From positions 1-50,400 of the forward strand of contig NZ_JJNZ01000066.1 of assembly GCF_000690055.1 (NCBI RefSeq): a stretch of DNA of 50,400 nt, written 5' to 3'. Positions within the stretch are counted from its first letter, which is position 1. The number at the start of each line of letters is the position of its first letter. This document shows positions 16,985 through 24,546 of the stretch, piece by piece. The notes under the pieces were generated by a model that saw only the letters and a program-made list of their open reading frames with translations, did not search any database and was not told where the DNA came from. This DNA comes from Pseudoalteromonas fuliginea. Its GTDB lineage: Bacteria > Pseudomonadota > Gammaproteobacteria > Enterobacterales > Alteromonadaceae. Both the position numbers and the translations under genes were made by a program.

Positions 16985-17611
16985 CTATGGCTCTTTAGAA
17001 ATACTATCTTCCTTAGCTACCCAAATTGAAACAAGCTCTTGAGCATTGACGTATTCTGGATTTTCAGCTAAAGAGGAAATAGCAATTTTAGCTTCTTCAA
17101 TAGAAGTTAGCTTTAAATTGCTTCTGTTAAAATACGCAGTAAGTTTTTGTTCTTGTGTTTTAGTCATATTATCGTAGTTGTTTGCAACCCAATATACGAT
17201 GTGAATCAATGCTTCTGTATGTTTATTTTCCATACGCAATATATTAGCTAAATCTACATGCACTGTGGCATCTAGCGCAAGTACTTGTTTGGCAGTGAAA
17301 CCTGCATTATTTGCATGTTTCATATATGACATTTTTTGTTTTTGAAGTAACTTCCATGCTTCATCAAATAACTTGTTTTTTATAGCAACTTTTGCATTTT
17401 TTTTCAGTTCTGCGGCTTTGCCTAAATGATCCTCAGTAGTAGTGCTACCACTAAACAATTCCCCTGTATATTTAGATTCTCTTAGTCCACTAAGAGAAAC
17501 TATCTTTGTATCAGGTTTTCTTATCTGCTTATTAATATCTCTTTTTTGCTTTAAAGCTATGAAATACAACAATAGAAAAGCCCCTAGTAGAACTAAAATA
17601 AAAATCACCAT
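16985..17611 (-). CDS. Membrane-anchored hypothetical protein
   Basis: I do not recognise this 208-residue protein. It starts with one membrane helix (VIFILVLLGAFLLLYFIAL) followed by a basic KQKRDINKQIRK, so the remaining 180 residues are probably cytoplasmic. That part is helical and weakly TPR-like (AKVAIKNKLFDEAWKLLQKQ; then ANILRMENKHTEALIHIVYW). A GGAAG ribosome site precedes the ATG. Its 3' end runs into a short TGGCTCT repeat, and copies of the TTGACTTCATACAT motif lie on both sides in opposite orientation, suggesting that it sits in a rearranged or acquired segment. Confidence 0.7.
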   Translation of the reverse strand: MVIFILVLLGAFLLLYFIALKQKRDINKQIRKPDTKIVSLSGLRESKYTGELFSGSTTTEDHLGKAAELKKNAKVAIKNKLFDEAWKLLQKQKMSYMKHANNAGFTAKQVLALDATVHVDLANILRMENKHTEALIHIVYWVANNYDNMTKTQEQKLTAYFNRSNLKLTSIEEAKIAISSLAENPEYVNAQELVSIWVAKEDSISKEP

Positions 17612-17661
17612 AATCTATCTTCCTTATATAAATATTATGTTGTTATATTGAATATGAAATC

Positions 17662-17873
17662 AAAGTGGTCAAATATTGACCTTATACATCAAAATTATTG
17701 TTTGCTTATTTATCCCTCGATCATGCTTTTATTTAATCAAAGTGTGAGTAAATAACATAAAAAAGCGTTGCTCTAGAGTAATGCCTTTCTGTATATTTTT
17801 AATAGCTCAAAGGCTATTCAGCCGTTAAATAAGTTTGGGGCTACTTAATAGTGATCTTTAGTTTTAAACTTAC
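17662..17873. pseudogene. Diverged duplicate of the bcp 3' end and downstream region
   Basis: This stretch aligns over its length with 18607-18852. Shared blocks are TACATCAAAATTATTG, TTATCCCTC.ATCATGCTTT, AAAAAAGCGTTGC, TTTCTGTAT, CAGCCG and GTGATCTTTAGTTTTAAACT. The last block in the intact copy encodes part of the C-terminus of Bcp. Here the terminator stem has decayed, the frame is broken and about 30 bases are missing, so it is a non-functional remnant. Together the two copies flank the GNAT gene as direct repeats. Confidence 0.75.
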
Positions 17874-17906
17874 AACTATAAAATCAATATTCACAAGGAA
17901 GAACAC

Positions 17907-18425
17907 TTGCATATCCAAATTGCGGAACACATTAAATTAGCTCCTTTAGTGGAAAGCGATGCTGCGGACATTTTAAAGACTGTTAATTTAAGTCGGGCAA
18001 GTTTAGGTGAATTTTTGCCTTGGGTAGAAGGGGTAAACAATATTGAATCAGCTAAAAAGTACATACTCGACAGAGTAAACAGCGGGCTTAATAGTTCGCG
18101 GTGGTTTAAAATTTATTATAAAGATAATCTGAGTGGCATTTTTGCAGTTAAGTCTATTTGTCCTGAGTTGAATGTAGCGGAGCTTGGTTACTGGTTAAGT
18201 AGTGATGCACAAGGAAATGGTATTATCAGTCAAGTAATCGCAAGAGTGCCAAGCATACTCAAAAATACAAGCTCTAAAGTAATTGAGTTTAGATGCTTAG
18301 AACAAAATGTAGCTAGCATTAAAATTGCTTTAAAATCAGGTGCAAGTTTAGTTGGTACTATTCCAAACTTTGTATCGGTTGATAATACACTACAACAACT
18401 TAATATATATCAAGTGGCTTTATGA
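17907..18425 (+). CDS. GNAT-family N-acetyltransferase (RimJ/RimL-like)
   Basis: The 172-residue protein resembles ribosomal-protein-type acetyltransferases: ITAPL-like start (HIKLAPLVESDAADIL), LGEFLPWVEGV (about residues 35-45), AELGYWLSSDAQGNGII with a diverged acetyl-CoA loop, and the late ECRCLEQN-type stretch EFRCLEQNVASIKIALKSGA. These proteins transfer acetyl groups to N-terminal amines or small amines; the target is unknown. The start is a TTG preceded by AAGGA at 8 bases. It lies between two copies of the bcp 3' region, so it was probably introduced with the duplication. Confidence 0.83.
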   Translation: MHIQIAEHIKLAPLVESDAADILKTVNLSRASLGEFLPWVEGVNNIESAKKYILDRVNSGLNSSRWFKIYYKDNLSGIFAVKSICPELNVAELGYWLSSDAQGNGIISQVIARVPSILKNTSSKVIEFRCLEQNVASIKIALKSGASLVGTIPNFVSVDNTLQQLNIYQVAL

Positions 18426-18796
18426 ATAACCCTGAATACCAGACTCTCCAGTAATAACTCTGTCTATTTAATGACTTTTCTCATCAATCTCTTTCCCACA
18501 ATTATAACAATCGTTAGTGGGGAGCTTATAACTACCTAGATTCAAATTGTAAGCGCATTACTTAGTTTTTCTTACAGGCAGGGCAGGCGTAATTAATTAC
18601 AGAAACCAAAGGGGCCAAACCTTGACTTCATACATCAAAATTATTGACTACCAACTTATCCCTCAATCATGCTTTCACTTAACTAAATATTTAATAACTA
18701 GCATAAAAAAAGCGTTGCCCTTGAGCAACGCTTTTCTGTATTTGTCTAATAGCTGGTAGTTAACTTACTCAGCCGCTAGCTTATCCTGTTGCGAGA
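18426..18796. other. Intergenic region with intact copy of the duplicated segment
   Basis: There is no gene here. From 18607 it contains the better-preserved copy of the repeat that also occurs at 17662-17873, including the bcp terminator at 18706-18735. The stretch 18426-18606 shows nothing I can name. Confidence 0.55.
18706..18735 (-). terminator. Terminator of gcvR-bcp
   Basis: AGCGTTGC (18711-18718) and GCAACGCT (18725-18732) form an 8-bp stem around a 6-base loop, followed on the minus strand by a run of T. It lies about 65 bases past the bcp stop. A decayed copy is visible at 17761-17790. Confidence 0.8.
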
Positions 18797-19285
18797 TTAC
18801 TCTGCTGCAAGATAGTCCAACACTACTTGATGGTGATCTTTAGTTTTAAACTTATCAAATAGGTGTTTTATTTTACCGTCTTGGCCTACTAAAAACGTTA
18901 GGCGGTGAATACCATCGTACTCTTTACCCATAAACTTTTTGTAGCCCCATACACCAAACGCTTCTGCAATGGCGTGGTCTTCATCGGCTAATAGGTCAAA
19001 ATTAAGCTCTTTTTTAGTTTCAAAGTTTTTAAGGCGCTTAATTGGATCTGGGCTAATACCTACAACGCGGGTATTAAATTTAGCAAGCTCTGCTTGTTGG
19101 TCACGTAAGTTCTCGGCTTGAACCGTACAACCCGGTGTAGAGGCTTTAGGGTAAAAGTATACAAGTACTTGTTGTTCTTTTAACAGCTTGCTTAATGTTA
19201 CTGTTTCGTCGTTTTGGTTTTGTAGGCTAAAAGCGGGTGCTGTATCGCCAGCTTGTAATGGACTAATTGTGTTCATGTTTAGCAT
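18797..19285 (-). CDS. bcp: Bcp/PrxQ-type thioredoxin-dependent peroxiredoxin
   Basis: Bcp reduces peroxides with thioredoxin as electron donor. The 162-residue protein has the peroxidatic motif YFYPKASTPGCTVQAE (about residues 43-58). Further conserved stretches are ISPDPIKRLKNF, LLADEDHAIAEAFGVWGYK and YDGIHRLTFLV. E. coli Bcp has CTVQAC, in which the second cysteine resolves the sulfenic acid; here that position is Glu, so the enzyme may act as a 1-Cys peroxiredoxin or use another resolving thiol. It lies two bases after gcvR in the same order as in E. coli. An alternative start is Met4 of the listed frame. Confidence 0.95.
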   Translation of the reverse strand: MLNMNTISPLQAGDTAPAFSLQNQNDETVTLSKLLKEQQVLVYFYPKASTPGCTVQAENLRDQQAELAKFNTRVVGISPDPIKRLKNFETKKELNFDLLADEDHAIAEAFGVWGYKKFMGKEYDGIHRLTFLVGQDGKIKHLFDKFKTKDHHQVVLDYLAAE

Positions 19286-19287
19286 CC

Positions 19288-19821
19288 TTAACGAATTCGT
19301 TTAAAAATATAATCTACGTTTAGCGTGTGAGAAAGGCTCTCAAAACTAATTTTAAATTGATCTATATCTACATCAACCGGTATGTTGAATTCAAGTTCAC
19401 AACGCATTTTAATGTCGTCCTCTTGAGAGTAGGTATCTGATTTTAGTGAGCAAATGCTAATGTTGCTGTCGGCAAAAAAGCGCGTTACTTTACTTAGTGT
19501 CCCCGGTGTGTCGATCCCTGTGTATTCGAGGGTATAACCGGCACAAAATTCACTGGGTGTATGACTGGCGGTGCGCTTCATCATGGTAAGCAGGCCAAGT
19601 TCCATGGCTTTAGTAGGGAGTACGTGTTCAATACGGCTAATAGCTGACATGTCGCCATTGAGTAACATTATAAAGGTAAATTCGCAGCCTAAAATAGCGA
19701 TACGGCTATCTATAATATTACAGTGGCAGTCGCTAACTAATTGTGTAAGTTCGCTCACAATACCCGGCCTATCTTCGCCAATAGCAGTTAACACAATTTG
19801 ATGATTTGAAAATGCAGTCAT
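19288..19821 (-). CDS. gcvR: GcvR-like ACT-domain regulator
   Basis: GcvR represses the glycine-cleavage operon by binding GcvA in enterobacteria. The 177-residue protein has two ACT domains: the first from LTAIGEDRPGIVSELTQLV (about residues 11-29) and the second from LEYTGIDTPGTLSKVTRFF (about 97-115). There is no DNA-binding domain, as expected. It is the first gene of gcvR-bcp and reads away from bamC. No gcvA or gcvTHP is in the window, so the glycine link is inferred from family and operon order. Confidence 0.88.
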   Translation of the reverse strand: MTAFSNHQIVLTAIGEDRPGIVSELTQLVSDCHCNIIDSRIAILGCEFTFIMLLNGDMSAISRIEHVLPTKAMELGLLTMMKRTASHTPSEFCAGYTLEYTGIDTPGTLSKVTRFFADSNISICSLKSDTYSQEDDIKMRCELEFNIPVDVDIDQFKISFESLSHTLNVDYIFKRIR

Positions 19822-20181
19822 GGGTTAAAATACCTAAGTTACTTGGATTATAACAACGCAATGGGCAACGCAACTAAATACACTTGAGAAGTTGCACGGC
19901 GGCGAAGTTTAACACAAAACACTCTATAAACTACAATGCGGGCTAATTAAGCGCTTTTAAAGTGCGGTGTTTCTTGTTTTTACTGGCACAGGAAAGTACC
20001 ATAGCTAAAATTTGCTTATTTGCACTTAGATTTTTTCTAAGTTGAAGTGCTGAACTTTATTGCAATTAGGCAGCCAAATAATAAATGTAAAGTTAATATT
20101 GATTTTACACTGAACCAAATCGGCATAACCCACTCATATACTTGTTAAAACAATTAAAGGGTATGCTAAGGAGAAATATCT
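19822..20181. other. Divergent control region between gcvR and bamC
   Basis: About 360 bases without a gene separate the divergent gcvR and bamC. In E. coli dapA lies between these two genes; here no dapA frame is present. Promoters for both directions must be here, but I could not fix them. A GGAG-type ribosome site (AAGGAG) precedes the bamC GTG. Confidence 0.5.
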
Positions 20182-21240
20182 GTGCAGTATTGGATCCCAA
20201 AAGCACTTGCTGTAAGTGTATTGGTAAGTTTATCAGGGTGTAGTGTATTTACTAACGATGCACATAATGAGCGTAATTACCGCACGCATGAGCCAGTTAA
20301 AGCGCCAGCGTCTCTATCGCAACCAGCCCAAGATCCCGTTTATAAAATGGATATAGGTCAATACGATAATAACCCTGTGGCTACAAACTATCGTCCACCT
20401 GCTCAGGTTCTTACGGTAGCTAAGGGCAGCTGGGTTGAAGAAACAGATAAACTGGCTCGTGTTTATTTTGATAAAAATGATGGCATTGACGATTTAGATG
20501 AATTTGTTTGGGATTCAATTAAAGCCGTTTTAGCTGACAATAACGTAAGTGCAACCAAAGAAGATAAACTGTTAGGTGTTATTGAAACTGATTGGTATTC
20601 AATTATTAAAACAGAAGAAAGCTGGCTTTGGGGCAGTGACGAGAATGCTGATTTAGAAAAATTCAAGTTTACTATTGAAGAAAAATCACATCAGCGAACT
20701 GCGTCTTTGCGTGTTGATTTAATTGATTTTAAAGGTGATAACGCATTAACCGATTTACTTAAGCAGCAATTAGAAGTGCGCGCGCTTAACCAAGTAGTGA
20801 GTGAATTTGATTACCGTTACCGTCAGTTAGAAGTCGATTTACGTAAACGCCAAGGTATTATTTCACTTGAAATGGGCTTTGATAATAAAGGCAATGCGGC
20901 ACTGGTTACTGAGCAATCTTACGATGCTGTATTTGACCGTTTCTCTGGCTTTTTAGAGCGTTTGTCATTCACTATTGTTGAAATTAACCAAGATACAGGT
21001 TTAATCACAGCTGATTATAAAGCACCAGAGAGCAGCGTTTGGGATTCTATTTGGGGCGACGAAGTTACTCAATTACCTATTGATGAAGGGCAATACCAAA
21101 TTTTAGTGAGTAAAACTAAAGAAGGTGGTACAAGCTTAACGTGGATGGATGATAAAGGCGAAACGCTTGAACCAGGTACTATGAACGGTTTACAACAAGC
21201 ATTAGAAGCGGCACTCATTCAGCGCGGCATTAAAATTTAA
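20182..21240 (+). CDS. bamC: BamC, outer-membrane assembly lipoprotein
   Basis: BamC is a lipoprotein of the BAM complex that inserts beta-barrel proteins into the outer membrane. The 352-residue protein has a lipoprotein signal ending in VSLSGC with the modified cysteine near residue 20. It is followed by an unstructured proline-rich segment (PVKAPASLSQPAQDPVYKMD, which in BamC binds BamD) and two helix-grip domains. The start is GTG, preceded by AAGGAG. In many gammaproteobacteria it follows dapA; here it stands first in its transcript, with its own terminator at 21262-21288. Confidence 0.93.
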   Translation: MQYWIPKALAVSVLVSLSGCSVFTNDAHNERNYRTHEPVKAPASLSQPAQDPVYKMDIGQYDNNPVATNYRPPAQVLTVAKGSWVEETDKLARVYFDKNDGIDDLDEFVWDSIKAVLADNNVSATKEDKLLGVIETDWYSIIKTEESWLWGSDENADLEKFKFTIEEKSHQRTASLRVDLIDFKGDNALTDLLKQQLEVRALNQVVSEFDYRYRQLEVDLRKRQGIISLEMGFDNKGNAALVTEQSYDAVFDRFSGFLERLSFTIVEINQDTGLITADYKAPESSVWDSIWGDEVTQLPIDEGQYQILVSKTKEGGTSLTWMDDKGETLEPGTMNGLQQALEAALIQRGIKI

Positions 21241-21261
21241 ATAAGAATAAATTTTTACTAC

Positions 21262-21288
21262 AAAAAGAGCGCTAAGCTCTTTTTGTGG
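21262..21288 (+). terminator. Terminator of bamC
   Basis: AAAAAGAGC and GCTCTTTTT form a 9-bp stem around a 5-base loop, ending in a T-run. It lies between bamC and the YjiH-type gene. Confidence 0.85.
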
Positions 21289-21306
21289 TTTTTATAGGTT
21301 AAAAAT

Positions 21307-22677
21307 ATGTCTCAATTACCGACTTCTACGCAGTACGATTGGCGTACTTGGTTTACGTTTTTAGTACCTTCACTAATTGGTGTTTTTTTGTTTATGACAC
21401 CGGTTTCTACCGGTGAAGTAATGACCATTCCTATCGCTATGATGGCTAAAGCAATGCAAGTTTTTTTTGCAGATTCAGCACAGGCTATTATTACGTTAAT
21501 TATTTGCGCTACGGGCTTACTTTCATTCGTTGTAAGTGTATTTAAACCGCAAGTTATTTGTAAAATTCCACTTTTAAATCACTTATTCAACGTTAGTTGG
21601 ATTTGGCTGGTTACGCGTTTATTTGGCACTGTGTTTGTGTTAATGACGCATTTAAAAGTAGGGCCACATGCCGTTATTTCTGAAAATACAGGGGCATTGG
21701 TGTTAAATGATTTACTGCCTGTATTGTTTTCGGTATTTATACTTGCTGGCCTGTTACTGCCTTTATTACTTAATTTTGGTTTGCTTGAGCTTGTTGGGAC
21801 TTTATTAACGAAAGTTATGCGACCTTTGTTTGGTGTACCAGGGCGCAGCGCTGTTAACTGTGTGGCATCGTGGTTAGGTGATGGTAGCGTAGGTATTTTA
21901 ATGACGGCTCGCCAATACGAAGATAAGCACTACACACAACGCGAAGCCGCTATTATCGGCACTACTTTTTCCGCTGTATCTATTACTTTTTGTTTAGTAG
22001 TTATTGGCCAAGTTAAACTTGAGTACTTATTTGCACCGTTTTATTTAACGGTATGTTTAGCGGGTGTTGTGGCTGCTATTATTGTGCCTCGTTTACCTCC
22101 ATTACGCTTTAAAAAGGATGTATTAATTGATGGCTCAAAGCCTGATGCTAACGCGGAGTTAGTTCCAACGGGTAAAACACTGCTTGGCCATTCTTTAGAT
22201 GTTGCGCTCGCTAAAGCAGATAAAGCCCCAGGTTTTGTCGGTACTGTTAAAGAGGGCGTACATAATGCACTGGATATGGTTTTTGCTGTGTTGCCAGTGG
22301 TTATGGCTGTGGGTACTTTTGCGTTAATTATTGCTGAATACACGCCAATTTTTCAGTATTTGGGGATGCCATTCATTCCGTTTTTAGAATTACTGCAAGT
22401 ACCAGAGGCTGAAGCAGCTGCACAAACTATTATGGTCGGTTTTGCTGATATGTTTATTCCGTCAATATTAGCAGCCGGTACTATTGAGAGCGATGTAACG
22501 CGTTTTATTATTGCAGCTATGAGTGTTACTCAACTTATTTATATGTCTGAAGTTGGTGCGTTGCTGTTAGGCAGCAAAATACCGGTTAATATATTTGAAT
22601 TGTTTGTGATATTTATTTTGAGAACGTTAATTACTCTACCAATTATTGCTTTTATGGCGCATTGGTTAGTTGGTTAA
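21307..22677 (+). CDS. YjiH-family membrane protein (nucleoside-recognition/Gate domain)
   Basis: The 456-residue protein has about ten membrane segments and matches the YjiH family. Conserved stretches are FLVPSLIGVFLFMTPVS near the start, GRSAVNCVASWLGDGSVGIL (about residues 178-197), the GTTFSAVSITFCLVV Gate segment, and AAQTIMVGFADMFIPSILAA (about 373-392). The transported compound is not known, and the Gate motif is shared by nucleoside transporters and spore-maturation proteins. It is followed by a bidirectional terminator shared with the small gene on the other strand. Confidence 0.85.
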   Translation: MSQLPTSTQYDWRTWFTFLVPSLIGVFLFMTPVSTGEVMTIPIAMMAKAMQVFFADSAQAIITLIICATGLLSFVVSVFKPQVICKIPLLNHLFNVSWIWLVTRLFGTVFVLMTHLKVGPHAVISENTGALVLNDLLPVLFSVFILAGLLLPLLLNFGLLELVGTLLTKVMRPLFGVPGRSAVNCVASWLGDGSVGILMTARQYEDKHYTQREAAIIGTTFSAVSITFCLVVIGQVKLEYLFAPFYLTVCLAGVVAAIIVPRLPPLRFKKDVLIDGSKPDANAELVPTGKTLLGHSLDVALAKADKAPGFVGTVKEGVHNALDMVFAVLPVVMAVGTFALIIAEYTPIFQYLGMPFIPFLELLQVPEAEAAAQTIMVGFADMFIPSILAAGTIESDVTRFIIAAMSVTQLIYMSEVGALLLGSKIPVNIFELFVIFILRTLITLPIIAFMAHWLVG

Positions 22678-22697
22678 ATAGAACGATTTAATGAATT

Positions 22698-22726
22698 AAA
22701 AAGCCCTGATTAATCAGGGCTTTTTT
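22698..22726. terminator. Bidirectional terminator after the YjiH-type gene
   Basis: AAAAGCCCTGATTAATCAGG followed by GCTTTTTT gives a near-perfect stem with T-runs both ways. The stop codon of the 48-residue gene on the minus strand lies inside this hairpin. Confidence 0.85.
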
Positions 22727-22860
22727 GTATCTGTTGTATTTTTTATATTGGCGTTGGGCTTTTTAAACTCCTGTTTTGCAGAGAGTCTAATCAGCGCAAT
22801 ATTACCAATGATAATGGTAAAAACAACGGCGACAATAATTACAATATGCCAAGTTTGCAT
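22714..22860 (-). CDS. Small single-pass membrane protein (DUF2897-like)
   Basis: A 48-residue frame on the minus strand reads MQTWHIVIIVAVVFTIIIGN, then IALIRLSAKQEFKKPNANIK and NTTDTKKP. It has one membrane helix ending in IIGNIALIR, then a basic, Lys-rich tail. This shape and the GNIALIRLSAK junction resemble the DUF2897 family of gammaproteobacterial membrane peptides. The ribosome site is weak (AAGTGA). The stop lies in the shared terminator. Function is unknown; the family match is from memory. Confidence 0.55.
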   Translation of the reverse strand: MQTWHIVIIVAVVFTIIIGNIALIRLSAKQEFKKPNANIKNTTDTKKP

Positions 22861-22954
22861 CGCAGTATCACTTAATATTTAGTACGTTTAAGTGTGACCG
22901 TTTCACGCTATAACATCAATAAAACAACTAAAAAATACAACCAATAAATTGCTT

Positions 22955-23491
22955 TTAAAAACGCCTAGCGATCGAAAGCGTTAAAAAATTAAGGCCTGGA
23001 TTTGGCTCTTTAAATCCTGCGTTTGAATAGTGAATAACTCTAAGTGCCACGTTGGTTTTTCCAAGGTCGGCAACAAGGCCAATACGGTCTTCAAACTGGT
23101 AGTGGGTGCTGATGTTTTTACCTGCAAATTGAGTTTCATCAATCAATGACACACCAATACCAGCTTCAACGTAAAATGGTGTGTTATTGAAACTAAACGC
23201 CGGAAACTGTAATACAGGCGACATGGCTAAAACTATGTTCGATTGTGTTTCATCGCCGTGCCGATATTCCCACATATTTACACTTGTCTCAAAATAAAAT
23301 CGCGCATCACCAATGAAGCTTTGCATACTAGGCGCATGGTATTGGTAGGCTATTTTTACGCCATTGACATTACCTTCGCCTTTAAGAAAGTCTACAGCGT
23401 AACCGTGATCCGATTGGGCAAAAGCAAGTTTGCCAAAAGACGAAATTACTAATAAAAAAGAGATAAAAAATATTTTAAGTGACGTTTTCAT
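22955..23491 (-). CDS. PagL-like lipid A 3-O-deacylase
   Basis: PagL removes the 3-linked acyl chain from lipid A in the outer membrane. The protein has a signal peptide (MKTSLKIFFISFLLVISSFG, then KLAFAQ) and an eight-strand barrel pattern ending in aromatic ARRF, the outer-membrane C-terminal signature. The catalytic segment HYSNAGFKEPNPGLNF (about residues 154-169) contains the His and Ser of the PagL triad and a following Glu. The ATG at 23491 is chosen over an upstream in-frame TTG at 23500. It is monocistronic and divergent from the mlaC-like gene. Confidence 0.85.
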   Translation of the reverse strand: MKTSLKIFFISFLLVISSFGKLAFAQSDHGYAVDFLKGEGNVNGVKIAYQYHAPSMQSFIGDARFYFETSVNMWEYRHGDETQSNIVLAMSPVLQFPAFSFNNTPFYVEAGIGVSLIDETQFAGKNISTHYQFEDRIGLVADLGKTNVALRVIHYSNAGFKEPNPGLNFLTLSIARRF

Positions 23492-23734
23492 AGATACCAA
23501 TTCTGTTTAATTCAAAGTGATATCCAAATGATAAGGGCGAGCAGTTAACAAATTCAATGAGGACAAAATGCCGGTTGTTTATGAGGTGTTAATATAAAAT
23601 AGTAACTACTTGAATTATATTTAGTTATTTTATTGGTGCTGTTTAGGCACTAATAAGTTGCTTATTTGCTTCTTTTTTATTGCGTATAGTTCGCGTAAAT
23701 TACAATCATATTAATCACACAGACAAAACTTATT

Positions 23735-24328
23735 ATGAAACTAATTAAACTATTACTGCTAGGCACTGCATTTTTAAGCAGTTCTCTTTTTGCACAAGAA
23801 CAGCAATCCCCAGATCGACTTTTAGAATCAGTTGCTAATACGTTATTCGCCGATATAGGCAAAGTAAATGCAAAAGGGAATGCAAGTAAAGAAGCAATGT
23901 CTGAGATTGTTGAAAAACGTTTAATGCCACATATTGATGTTAAGTTTGTCTCGTTTAAATTATTAGGTAAGCATATTAAAGGGATTGAGCGCGAGCAAGC
24001 AGTTCAATTTATAGATGCAGTAGAGCATTATTTAACGGGTACTTATGCTGGTGCATTGATGAAATACACGGGTCAAAAGGTTGTATTTGAACGTAATAAT
24101 GCAATAAGCGATTCTGAGTATGCAACGGTTAATACACAAATTATAGAGCCTAATGCACCAACAATAGATTTAAGCTTTAAGCTTCGATTAGGTAAAAACA
24201 ATGAGTGGAAAGTATACGATATTGTTGCTGAGGGTATTTCGTTATTAAGCGCTAAGCAAAAAGAGATTATCCAACGTATTTCAGATGTAGGTTTAGAGCA
24301 AGTTACTAAAGAGTTAAAAAATAAATAA
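23735..24328 (+). CDS. MlaC/Ttg2D-type periplasmic phospholipid-binding protein
   Basis: The 197-residue protein has a signal peptide cut after SLFAQ and the MlaC fold signatures: DIGKVNAKGNASKEAMSEIV, RLMPHIDVKFVSFKLLGKHI (about residues 68-87) and the later EWKVYDIVAEGISLL. MlaC carries phospholipids between the MlaA and MlaFEDB complexes across the periplasm. Here it is alone, without mlaFEDB, so it may be a second, stand-alone copy or a relative with another lipid cargo. It diverges from a lipid A deacylase gene, which also suits an outer-membrane lipid role. A hairpin terminator follows. Confidence 0.87.
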   Translation: MKLIKLLLLGTAFLSSSLFAQEQQSPDRLLESVANTLFADIGKVNAKGNASKEAMSEIVEKRLMPHIDVKFVSFKLLGKHIKGIEREQAVQFIDAVEHYLTGTYAGALMKYTGQKVVFERNNAISDSEYATVNTQIIEPNAPTIDLSFKLRLGKNNEWKVYDIVAEGISLLSAKQKEIIQRISDVGLEQVTKELKNK

Positions 24329-24367
24329 CGATTTTGTCTGGCTCTGATTAAGCCCAACTCCAACCTC

Positions 24368-24405
24368 AAAAACAGCCAAGTACTTATGTACTTGGTTGTT
24401 TTTAT
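24368..24405 (+). terminator. Terminator after the mlaC-like gene
   Basis: AACAGCCAAGTAC and GTACTTGGTTGTT pair around a TTAT loop and end in a T-run, 40 bases past the stop codon. One G-T pair is included. Confidence 0.75.
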
Positions 24406-24546
24406 AATTTCATTTATTCATCGACTTTGCTCTAGCGTGGCGATCAAGGTGTGGTAGAATATCAGTTCTTTGATTAAGCGTGGTGTCAGCTAAAAACTGT
24501 TATAACTGACCACTTACCCGAGCTACACTGGAGTTGTGTTGTTTTA

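Noticed and set aside
23497..23734. ATACCAATTCTG near the PagL start resembling a repeat end
   Set aside because: Only the first dozen bases match and no core or right terminus follows within the gap.
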